64,000 bases of DNA from Macrotrachela quadricornifera (Eukaryota > Rotifera > Eurotatoria > Philodinida > Philodinidae), in contig JAJEKB010021159.1 of assembly GCA_022393335.1 (NCBI GenBank), positions 124,001-188,000 of the forward strand. The letters run 5' to 3'. The position numbers and the translations under genes were made by a program. The notes below the pieces were generated by a model. That model saw only the letters and a list, made by a program, of their open reading frames with translations. It ran no database searches and was not told where the DNA came from. Shown piece after piece: positions 1-9,936 of the stretch; position 1 is the stretch's first letter; every line of letters begins with the position of its first letter.

Positions 1-3000
1 TTATAAGCTAATTCAACAGTTGTCATATCATTCCAATCCTAAATAAAGAGGGTTTTTGTTTTCGAATAAATTTCATTAAAAAAAAAAACACAATTCATAC
101 CGAATGTTTTTCATCAAGCATTTCAAATGTTCTCAAATTATCTTCGTTGAATGATTTATCAAGTACACCAACAGCACAATCAGAAAATTCTCTATTATGA
201 AAAATAATCTTTTTATGGAAAAAATCTTATTTATTCTATGAAATATTTTCTACATAATATCTTTCACTTATTGAATTTATGTATTTCTTTATAAGGAAAC
301 CTACTGTTGCCATTCATAAAGTTCTTTCTTTTTCTGTAGATTAATCAACTATAAACTCGATATGAATTTCTTATATCTAGATGTTTGAGTTTGATGTCTA
401 TGTCTATATGAAAGGTTATTTTTGTATCATTTGAAAGTAGAAACCTGTGGGTCTGTCCAGACCTGGGCTTGGACCCAAAAAACATGAGCCCGCAGGTCTC
501 TATTTGAAAGACAAGTGATGCATATACCATTCGAAAGAGAATAAAATTCTAAATAAAACTACATAAGAAAAATTTCATATTAGTTCGACATAGAATATCT
601 GCTTAATAATCAATGTCTTCTATATTTTGATTCGTATTTTAACTCGAACTCAAATATTCATTTTTATTCCGAATTTAAATCTCTATAAAATGATAAAATC
701 GGCCTTTCATCTTTCCTTACGTTTTGTCTATTGCTTAGCAGTCGTGAAAATCATAACTGTTCAAAGAAAGTCAAACTAAAGATTATCCCTGATTATTTTC
801 AATGTATGTAAAAAGATATATTGTGAGACAAAATTCAATTAAATAAATTATATTTAAAATTACTTTGCTTGTTTTTCAATTAATAATCTTTGATAAGATT
901 CATGACAATAGGGTGCTAATTTTTTAAACATCATACAACAGACTAATGCCAATGGAATAGGTTCTGATGAACGTTTCCATAAAATTTTAGCTAATTGATG
1001 TCGATTCATTAATATAGAATAAATAATTAAATGTCTAAGAGCCTTGTTTTCTGCTCGTATTCTTTGTCTTTGAACACCTTTATCTGTTTTATCACCAAAA
1101 TAAATTCCCATAGCATTACAATCAATTTCATGTTTACTAAAAAAATGATCAATACCCGTTAAACGTTTAACAATTATATTAAGACCACGTTCAACAAAAT
1201 CTTTTGGCATTTCTTCTTCATCCTATTTAATACAAAACAAAACGGAATTTTTTTTTTTAATTTAAAAAAAGTCGAAAAATGTTGATATTCATACTCCAGT
1301 TAAACCAAGAATTCCTTCTAATGATGTTGTTGTTAAAAATTCTCTATCTTTCGCTTGATTAAATAAATAAATTAATTTTGTTGAATTTAAATATCGATGT
1401 AAAATAAAATGTTTATTAAGAAATAAATCAACAAATAATTCGCGTTTATTTCCAAGTATAGCTTTATCAAATAATTCTTCTTGAATTGTATATTTAATAT
1501 CATCATTACGTTGAAAAATTTCTGTTAAAGCTAAATCTGGTAAATTCCATTCAAGTGTTAAAAATATATTTCGTTTTAATTGAGCATTTATTTTACCATC
1601 AATTAGAATTTTTTGTGCTAAATCAAAAAAAAATAAAATTAATAATGAATAACAAAAAAAGAAATTTTCTCATACATTGTAAAAGAGCAGAAAGAATAAA
1701 TTTATGAAAATAATTTAATGATTCATTTGTATTATTAATATCAATAAATGTTAAGAATTTTCTTTTTCCTTGATCAGCTTTTTTTATAATTGATATAATA
1801 TAATTATGAATTTTATTTCGTTTTATATTATCAATTTTCAATTGAGGATATTCATCAAGTAAACGTCGAGATAATTCTATTTTAAAATAACTATTATCAT
1901 ATTCTTTATCATTTCTAAAATAATTAGTTTTTTTAAATTTAAATTATTTTATTATTTTACTTAGAATTTATTTCTTCATATGCAAAAGAAATAATATCAG
2001 CAGCAGATCCACTTCCTTTTAGAATAACAGTAGGAATTTCTTGTTGAATTTTTTTATATAAAAGTTCAATTGTTTCTAATGTACCACGAACTAATGTACA
2101 TACCATTGGAAAACTTTCTTCATTCCAAGGATTCAGTTTTTGACACATTAATTGAATAGGTGAAATAATATCTAATCAAACAAAATAAATATTGAGTAAA
2201 ACTTACACTTTTATTTTTCTCTTATCTACAGACAGCGTGTGTCTATTGAGGGTCAAATAAGGATAGAAGGGGGAAGGCTCTCAAGGGCAATACCAGAGAT
2301 GTCCATCTCTGTGCTATGCTATGGAGGTACTCATAGGCCCTATATGTCGAGTGTGTGTGCCGGGCCAGAGATTATGTGTTTAATGTGATACGTTAGAGAA
2401 AAAGCAGTGGTGCAGTATCGATGAATTCTCGCTAGTTAATACCTATTGTTGATGGTTTATTATTAGATTTTTGTAAAGTATCTTGATGTAAAAATTCTTC
2501 GAATCTATTTCGAAATTTATTTGTAACACTTTCAGCTGAATCAATTAAATATTCTAATTGTTTATCTTCACTATCAAGTGTTGAAGATTTTTTTTCTAAA
2601 TTATTAATTGAATTCAAACCAATTGGTTTTGTACGAATGATAATAAAATTTGTATGATCACTATTTAATAGTAATTGATCACTTTTACGTTCTGAAATTT
2701 TTATTTCCTAAATAAAAATAAAAATTTTTTTTGAATAATTAATTTAAATTTTTACTATGTTTGATTTATATATTATAGATTTTAGATCAATTATATCTTC
2801 TATTTGATCATCACAAACAATTCCAATTAAAACAAGTTTTTTACGTTCTTTAGGTGTACGACCTGTTTGTATAGCCCAAGCATCATCAGCTCGTCTCAAA
2901 GTCTAATTCAAATAAAAGAATAGAAATTTTAAAATATGATTTTTTTTACATTTTCTTCTCTAAAAGCTGATCCAATTAATTGTGGAATATCAGTATCCAT

Positions 3001-3506
3001 ACCATTTGTGATAAACCATACTTCTGATGCATTTACTACCTAAAATAAATCTTTTCTTTTCAAGATAAACATTCTTCTTGTTGTAATAAATAAGATTACA
3101 TTTTTAATTCCATCTCTTAATTTTTCAATGATTAATTGATTTTTAAATGATTTATGATTATTAATACTACTTAGTACAGGTATGACAATATTTGCTGATT
3201 TTAATTTCCATTCATTTATCATAAATTGACATAAAATATGTAGATCAATATTATCATCAACATAAATAAATGGTCGAACCTATCATAGAAATGAATTAAA
3301 AATTTGATTGTAATGAAGATAAAATAAATACATACATCATTTGAATAGCCATTTAATGAATCATCAAATTTGAATGTACCCCAATATGCTCCATATTGTT
3401 GTTGAATAAAACTATTAAAATCATTTACATCTACTGTTGATCCTGAAGGTAAAAATATTTCATTTGGTGATGAAATATCATCATTAAGTAAAATTTCTTG
3501 CATCAT
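1..3506 (-). CDS. TRPM-family ion channel, N-terminal part (partial, runs off left edge)
   Basis: Cytoplasmic N-terminal region of a melastatin-type TRP cation channel; the six-TM pore would lie beyond the window edge. Exons read by eye: 3336-3506, 3100-3279, 2950-3039, 2756-2902, 2443-2707, 1961-2171, 1676-1914, 1295-1617, 864-1222, 101-191, 1-38. All junctions are GT-AG, keep frame and give about 704 residues. Family signs: PFIYVDDNID, then VWFITNGMDTDIPQLIGSAF (cf. TRPM 'GAWIFTGG'), KKLVLIGIVCDD, and VILKGSGSAADIISFAYE, together the SLOG/LSDAT homology region. Later segments match the ankyrin-like TRPM homology repeats, for example ELFVDLFLNKHF (cf. 'DFVKLFLENG') and NRHQLAKILW. The start is the double Met at 3506. 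A CAG acceptor just upstream (exon edge about 3520) means a 5' exon may precede it. Intron sizes are about 50-100 bp, except the 271-bp intron at 2172-2442, which holds a GC-rich insert, and the 672-bp intron at 192-863. Confidence 0.88.
2214..2430. repeat. GC-richer insert inside a TRPM intron
   Basis: About 215 bp with clearly higher GC than its surroundings sits inside the intron at 2172-2442, between the acceptor at 2172-2173 and the donor at 2437-2442. It contains a 7-bp stem with a 2-nt loop (AGAGATG-TC-CATCTCT). No ORF, A/B-box or convincing terminal repeat was seen. It may be a SINE- or MITE-like insertion that enlarged an otherwise short intron; the class is unknown. Confidence 0.4.
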
Positions 3507-3544
3507 TGTGAGGAAAGTATCTGAAAAATAAAAGATTAACAATC

Positions 3545-4220
3545 AAACGTTTTGATGAACGTAAGTTTTGTGATACTAATTAAAATATTAATATATACTA
3601 GCATTTAAATTGTGTCATCGTTCTTTTTTATTTTGATCACCGACAAATATTTGTGCGTCTACACACCTTCAAATACATGAAAGAAAAAAAGAGTAATACA
3701 TATAAGAGAACAGAAATGTTATGTGTATTAACATTAGCAAGCAATCGTTTTTAAAAGTTTACGTAAATATTATACGTCTTGTTTCCCTCTTTATCCTTCA
3801 ATGAATGATTCTTTTTAACTTTTATTTCGATACAAAACATTGTATTTAAGTAATCCTTCGTTAGTCTTTTTTTTCTTATTTGCTTTACATACATTGCAAA
3901 TGTTGTCATTTTGTCTCAATAACGAAAAATTAATAGATGCTCATTCAAATACAAAATAAAAATATCGAGATTGAGCCACTGCCATTTGTTTTAGATACTT
4001 TTTAAAGAGATTCTGTTGGATGATAGAGAAATTAAAACTTGACATTAAATTTTAATCATGAATATTAGCAGGTCGAAATTTCTAGTTGACCTACTTGTTT
4101 TGTTTAATAAATTTCATCTGTTTTTCTTTTAAAGCAACTAAGATAATCAAACATGAAGAAGAGGCATGAATAAAAAAGAATTCTGAGTAAATATGTTGTT
4201 GATACAAAAGAACATTTAAT
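3545..4220. other. Intergenic, TRPM 5' side to NHL 3' side
   Basis: AT-rich spacer between the 5' side of the TRPM gene and the 3' end of the NHL gene. No conserved ORF, RNA gene or repeat was recognised. It probably contains the TRPM promoter and any 5' exon. Confidence 0.4.
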
Positions 4221-5812
4221 TTAATAACGTAAAAACTTTTGTATTCGATGATTGTATGTGTCTGATACGTATAAATTCAGTTGATTATCAAGTGCTAGGG
4301 CCAATGGTGTATTGAGCAATGTAGAGTTCGGGCCAATGACGCCAGTTATACCAGCAATGGTTGTACCAACAGTCTGTCCAGTCAAGAAGAATTGTATGCG
4401 ATGGTTGAACGCATCAGCGACATAGACATTACCCATAGGATCAAGCGTTACATCAAAGGGTGAATTCAACAGTGTCGAACTATTTCCACTTCCTCCATTG
4501 ATATCTCCAGCAATCAATGTCCAACTACTATCTCCTAATGTCCATCGAACCACATTGTTTGCAAGATTATTAGCGATCACTAGACTGTTGGTGTAAGAAT
4601 CAAAATGCAGACCAGCTGGACTTCGCAACTGTGTATTGCTATATCCTGCTGTTCCATTGCCTGCCACTATCGTCCCTGAAGAGGCACCTACTGAATAACG
4701 TAACACACGGTGATTTCCCGTATCCGATATGTACAGTGCACCAGAGTTTAGATCACGCGTAAGACTATAAGCCGTGCTAAGTTGAGTATTTGCGGAACCG
4801 GCATTTCCTTTAAACAAATTCACTGATATTCTTTGCTTTTATATATAAATGTATCAATTTTCGATGGTGATTGATGTAAATTTCAATATTTCTTACCTGA
4901 AATGCCAGCAACTGTAATACCTGAGGATGCACCATTACTCCACAACTGAACTCGATAGTTTGACAGATCACTAACATAAATATTACTGTTGGAGTCGAGA
5001 ATAACGTCAGCAGGTCTCTGCAATTCAGATAAAGATGTGCCCGCTGTTCCATTTGCTAGTCCTGCGACAGTCGAACCGTTCAATGCATCCATTTTCCATG
5101 ATTGAACACGATTGTTAATCCAATCGGCAACATAGATCGTGTTGAATGAATCCACGAACAAGCCAACAGGCGTATCAAACTGGTTGGCATCTGTACCTGA
5201 TATACCTACCGTACCAGCTATAGTGATACCAATTGGATTCCAGCGGAGAAAAGCTGTACCATCTATCAAAGAAAAAGAATCTTTAGTTTTGAAAAATCCA
5301 TCAAATTTCGTTTTTTCTTTTAAACATTCGAATTATTATTGTGACAGATCCGTACTTGGTGTTACTGTTCCTGGTTTGGGTCTGATCAATATAGCGAGTA
5401 GAATTGCAACAATTACAATGATGACAAGAAGAGTAAAAAACAGAGATATGAATACGCATTGACGTGAACATAGACCACAGAATCTAAGAAAAATATAAAT
5501 TTATGTACAGCAATGTGGAAAATAATTCACTTTTTCTTTTGTTTTTTATCTCGATGATGATCTTGTGTTAATCCGTATTGATCCGACCATGAAGAAACAT
5601 CTTTTGTCTGCAAAAATCAGAAGACGCGTAAAGAAGAACAACTAAACTCCTCTTACATTAATAGTACTAGAATTGGTTATATTCAATTCCTATGAAAAGA
5701 ATGTTGTTATGCTTTAATGTATGAATAGATTAAATATAACCTGATTAGGAGTGACTTTTGCCGAGTTCATTTTTCGTATTGGCATGAAGCCAGATATATA
5801 TGCCCGAGCCAT
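4221..5812 (-). CDS. NHL-repeat (six-bladed propeller) type II membrane protein
   Basis: Exons 5741-5812, 5531-5607, 5356-5483, 4897-5262 and 4221-4822 join in frame (about 414 residues). A short basic cytoplasmic N-terminus rich in K/H/R leads into one transmembrane helix (FISLFFTLLVIIVIVAILLA). A short stalk follows, then an extracellular domain with six NHL strands, in order: IYVADWINNRVQSW, IYVSDLSNYRVQLW, LYISDTGNHRVLRY, LVIANNLANNVVRW, VYVADAFNHRIQFF, LYVSDTYNHRIQKF. Six blades would close one propeller. NHL propellers bind proteins, RNA or glycans; the ligand here is unknown. The start is uncertain: in-frame Met codons at 5812, 5785 and 5770 are all possible, and the most upstream was used. 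The protein ends shortly after the sixth blade. Membrane-anchored NHL proteins of this plan are, as I recall, abundant in bdelloids. Confidence 0.85.
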
Positions 5813-6039
5813 TTTGCTTTCTGTATTTGCTGATGAAAAGCTGTTTCTCGGTGGTGAATTTTTGTTCGAAACATTGTTTTCTGATAAACATTGACGAGGC
5901 TATAATGAAAACCAAAAGAATTTGTGCTATTAACCAGCAGTGTGCAGATTTCCTCAAAAAGAAATTTCCGAAATTTCTGAAAAAACACAAGCTATATGTA
6001 ATCCACACATTAGTTGAGTACAAATATAATAGAAATTTC

Positions 6040-7420
6040 AGAAGTTTTCGTTATTTAGGATAGTACTTATACACCTATCGATGATAAACCGAGGTGTTAA
6101 ATCGGTAGAAATTTCAGAAATTTCAGTTATTTAACATAATACTGGTATACGTTTGGATGATAAGCCTAGGTATTTGATCAGTAGAAATTTCAGTTATTTA
6201 AGATACTGCTGATATACCTATGGATGATAGGCCTAGGTATTTAATCCGTAGAAATTTCAGAAATCTCGGAGAATTTTCAGAAATTTCAGTTACTGAACAT
6301 AATACTGGTATACGTGTGGATAATAAGCCTAGGTATTTGATCAGTAGAAATTTTAGAAATTTCAGAAAAATTTCAGTTATTTAAGATAATCCTGATATAC
6401 GTATAGATCCTTAGCATAAGTACTAAATCGCTAGAAATTTCTGTAATTTCCGAAATTGCTTCATATTTATTACCTATCCTTTTTGTCCATATATATATTA
6501 GTATTATTATATACAACTGAAATTTCTGTAATTTCCAAAATTTCTTCGTATTCATTACCTATCCTTTTCCTCCATATATATACTAGTATTATTGTATATA
6601 ATTCGAATTTCTGTAATTTCCGAAATTGCTTCATATTTATTACCTATCCTTTTGGTCCATATATATGTTAGTATTATTGTATATANNNNNNNNNNTATAT
6701 ATGTTAGTATTATTGTATATAATTGAAATTTCTGTAATTTCCGAACTTTCTTCATATACCTTACCTATCCTTTTTGTCCATATATATAATAGTATTATTA
6801 TATATAACTCAAATTTCTGTAATTTCTAAAATTTCTTTATATTTATGACCTATTTTTTTTCTCCATATATATGTTGGTATTATTATATACAACTGAAATT
6901 TCTGTAATTCCTAAAATTTCTTTATATTCGTGACGTATCCTTTTAGTCGATATATATTAGTATTATTTTCTACAACTGAAATTTCTGTAATTTCCAAAAT
7001 TTCTTCGTATTCATTACCTATCCTTTTCCTCCGTATGTATGTTAGTATTATTGTATATAATTGAAATTTCTGTAATTTCCGACATTTCTTCATATACATT
7101 ACCTATCCTTTTAGTCGATATATATTAGTATTATTTGTTACAACTGAAATTTCTCTAATTTCTCAAATTTCTTCATATTCATATTAGTATTATTATGTAT
7201 AACTGAATTTTTGTTTAATTTCTAAAATTTCTTTATATTCGTGACCTATCTTTTTTCTCGATTTATATATGGGTGTTGTTATATAGAACTGAAATTTCTG
7301 TAATTTCTAAAATTTCTTTATATTCATTACGTATGCTTGTCGTCGATATATATTTTAGTACGATTGTATATAACTGAAATTTCTGTAATGTTGAAGAGAT
7401 TTTTGGAAATTTCGGTATAT
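6040..7420. repeat. Minisatellite-like tandem repeats with an orientation switch and assembly gap
   Basis: From about 6430 to 7400, units of roughly 85 bp recur, each containing GAAATTTCTGTAATTTC and then ACCTATCCTTTT and a TATATATNTTAGTATTAT stretch. From about 6040 to 6400, related units of about 70-80 bp carry the motif on the other strand (GAAATTTCAGAAATTTCAG) next to GGATGATAAGCCTAGGTATT. The array is therefore two opposed blocks. Ten Ns at 6686-6695 lie between identical flanks, which suggests collapsed copies. No protein coding is supported. Confidence 0.85.
6686..6695. other. Assembly gap (10 N)
   Basis: Ten consecutive N within the tandem array. Both flanks read TATATATGTTAGTATTATTG, so the true copy number is unknown. 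Confidence 0.98.
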
Positions 7421-7628
7421 GTTATATCTGTCCTTTTATGGATTATTCTCTTCTTTCATGGCTACGTTTAACTGAATTTTCCTGTAACTTATGAAAATTG
7501 TAATTTTTTCATACTTTGTGTACTCAAGCTCTTTTTCATAGGTTTCATGTCAGCAGTATGGTCACCTGAAATTTCGGAAATTTGCTTTTTTGGAAATCTG
7601 CACATACCTCCTATTAACATGATATTTC

Positions 7629-8036
7629 TCATCTTACGTGTGATTGTGATCGATGAAGTCGATGAACAGGAGTTGCAATAACAGAATGCGTTGATATTTT
7701 TGATCGATCAATCAAATTTTGAGTAGTAGATGGTTTGTTTGCAGTATGAGCTCTTCTCGGTGATCGAATTCTAGCATTAATGATAACGATAGGTCGCCCT
7801 TTTGTTGTCGATGATTGATTATGCTAGAATGAATGCAAAGAAAAGATTAAATTAACAAATCATAAAGAGTTCACTTTATTTTCGAGCGATCGATGACGAT
7901 GAATACGTGTTAATCTTGTTACACGTGGCGCAGATGGCGGTGGACGAGACCGAAAACTTGCTGTTAAATTCAATCTACTAACGACTGCAGAACGACTATT
8001 GTTTAATCGCGTTTCTTCTAATATTCGATCTGTCAT
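7629..8036 (-). CDS. Small Arg/Ser-rich protein of unknown function (two exons)
   Basis: Not a recognised family. Exon 1 (7875-8036, 54 codons from ATG) ends at a GTGAAC donor; exon 2 (7629-7823) starts after TTCTAG. The 51-bp intron is phase 0 and the joined frame gives 118 residues ending in TGA. The protein begins MTDRILEETRLNNSRSAVVS and is rich in Arg, Ser, Thr and His, with RSRPPPSAPRV, RIHRHRS, RSPRRAHTANK and VHRLHRSQS. There is no signal peptide or membrane segment. Basic, SR/RH-rich low-complexity proteins are often nucleic-acid associated or phosphorylated, but nothing here proves that. Codon use is not strongly AT-biased (many CGA, CGT and CGC codons). The alternative is a non-functional open frame; the intact splice pair and clean ATG-to-stop frame argue against it. 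Confidence 0.55.
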
Positions 8037-8862
8037 TATTAAAAATCAAATTGTCAAATATATTTCAAAAAATAGACGCATGCTGCTTTTTTATTATGGA
8101 TAAGTGTGCACATCTATTGTATTGACGAGATGCCATATATGAATGCATTCGTACCAGGGCTTCTTGCTGATTACATTGTTTTTCTTGAAAGAAAATTCAA
8201 TTTCATGTTTTATTTATTCTCTATTCTATAGAAGATCAAATCTATCTGCTGAATAAATTGCATTCAATTCTGTACGAAACTAATACATTTTAGTCATCAA
8301 ATGCATGGTATTGTGGGGATTCACTGTGAACAGCAGGTTTCTCTTTAGAAATTCTTCGTATAGGCTGATGCACACATTTTTGCTGGATTAATCATTTTGC
8401 AATGTATATGAAAAAAAGAGATCAAGCGCTTTGATATAGAGAGACAACCAGGTATCGTAGGCTACACGTGCAAAGAAACATAGGAAGAGTGCACCTAGAA
8501 AAAAGTGAGTATAACAAAATTTCTCACTGGTGTATGATGGCATAGTCAATCCTTTATCAATGATTTGTCTTGTTTAACGGAAAACCAGAGAAAAATGAGA
8601 ACCTTCACATATGTTGTAGAATGATGAACAGCGAATCAGATCGATATGGATCAGGTTAATCTTACTACCAAGAAATTTCTCAACCTGATACTCCATTAAT
8701 CTCTAGGAAATGATTTTTCCTCAATTCCGTCATGTCTTCGCATGTTTCTTCGTTAGACTATTATTCAAACATGTTTCGTTTAAAACTTTGAATTATAACA
8801 CAAGAAATAATTAAAAATTTTATTGAAATTATTCATTCATATAATAATATTGCATTAAATTC
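8037..8862. other. Intergenic spacer
   Basis: About 820 bp between two minus-strand genes. Nothing recognisable was found apart from the polyadenylation signal at 8818-8823, annotated separately. Confidence 0.4.
8818..8823 (-). terminator. Polyadenylation signal AATAAA for the PI-PLC-like gene
   Basis: AATAAA on the minus strand about 40 nt past the stop codon at 8863, a suitable distance for the 3' end of the PI-PLC-like mRNA. Confidence 0.55.
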
Positions 8863-9936
8863 TTATGTATATGAAGAAAATATGACTTGCATAATTTTGC
8901 TTCTCTCTTCAAAATCAATCAATAATAATTGACATAATTTCCATCCTTTACTTAATGTAACATTTGCAAATTCCGTCAAACCACTATTAGCAATATCAGC
9001 TAAATTTTTCAATGATTTAGGTTTATGAGGTAATACAGAATCAATAATAGTCGATACTTGTGGTGTTAATGTCCAACTTAATTTGTATAAAGCAGATGAT
9101 GGTAATGAAGGAAGAGAATTAAACATATTTACTTGTTCCCAATTATATGCTATCATTTTTGAAAGTGAATCAGAATCTGCATATGAATTAATCATACTCG
9201 ATCCATACCATAATTGAGTATAATTATCTATAGTAGCATCATCACTTAATGTAACTATTACTCGTTTATTTTTTTCAATCATATCTTTAATTGTCATATT
9301 ATTAAAATCATTAGTACGTGGATATAACATTTTATCAAATATATTAATAATCATATCTCTTAATGTATCTAAATTTTTCTGTGTTAGATTAATACTAGCT
9401 AAATGTGATACTTCAATAACCATTATTTCACTTGTATGTAATAATAAAAATGAATTTAATGCATTTAAATGAGTATATATTGGCAGACCAAGTTCAAAAT
9501 GATATGAACACCAATCAGTACCATTATAAGCAGCACGAATATCAAAATAACGCATACCATCTTCTGCTTGATCATATAAACTTCGATTTTGTGTTAATGC
9601 CCATGGTGTTATTACATCTTGTAATGGTATTCCTAATTTTTCTGCTAATTTAATCATAGCATCTAATACTTCACTACCAGTTGGATCAGGTGAGAGAGAT
9701 GATGTTAAAGTAAATGATGCAGCATCATGTGTACCAGGCAATGTTATATTTAATAAATGAAGATGAGATATATAAGGTAATAATTGTTCCATCCAAATAC
9801 TTGTATTTATTGATGTATGAAAATGAACTTCACAAGTTTTTTGCAAATTAATTGATATGCCATTTTCAACAGGATGAAATAAGGCACGTTCAGGATAATT
9901 AATTATTAATAGTAATGATAATATTAACATAAACAT
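8863..9936 (-). CDS. Secreted PI-PLC X-domain-containing protein
   Basis: Single-exon frame of 357 residues. A hydrophobic N-terminus (MFMLILSLLLIINYP) fits a signal peptide. The catalytic X-type barrel starts with NITLPGTHDAASF (first catalytic His at residue 70), followed by EDGMRYFDIRAAY (Arg 135 of the conserved YFDIR) and CSYHFELGLP (second candidate His at 147). SEIMVIEVSHL then corresponds to the metal/phosphate-side strand of PLCXD-type proteins. Metazoan PLCXD and bacterial PI-PLC enzymes cleave phosphoinositides or GPI anchors to release a cyclic inositol phosphate; activity here is inferred from the conserved residues. Several N-x-S/T sites fit extracellular export. There is no Y or C2 domain, as usual for this small class. 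It has no introns, unlike the neighbouring TRPM and NHL genes. Confidence 0.85.
   Translation of the reverse strand: MFMLILSLLLIINYPERALFHPVENGISINLQKTCEVHFHTSINTSIWMEQLLPYISHLHLLNITLPGTHDAASFTLTSSLSPDPTGSEVLDAMIKLAEKLGIPLQDVITPWALTQNRSLYDQAEDGMRYFDIRAAYNGTDWCSYHFELGLPIYTHLNALNSFLLLHTSEIMVIEVSHLASINLTQKNLDTLRDMIINIFDKMLYPRTNDFNNMTIKDMIEKNKRVIVTLSDDATIDNYTQLWYGSSMINSYADSDSLSKMIAYNWEQVNMFNSLPSLPSSALYKLSWTLTPQVSTIIDSVLPHKPKSLKNLADIANSGLTEFANVTLSKGWKLCQLLLIDFEERSKIMQVIFSSYT

Noticed and set aside
5800..6063. 87-residue plus-strand ORF running into the tandem repeats
   Set aside because: It is antisense to the first exon of the NHL gene and ends in repeat sequence; a shadow frame.
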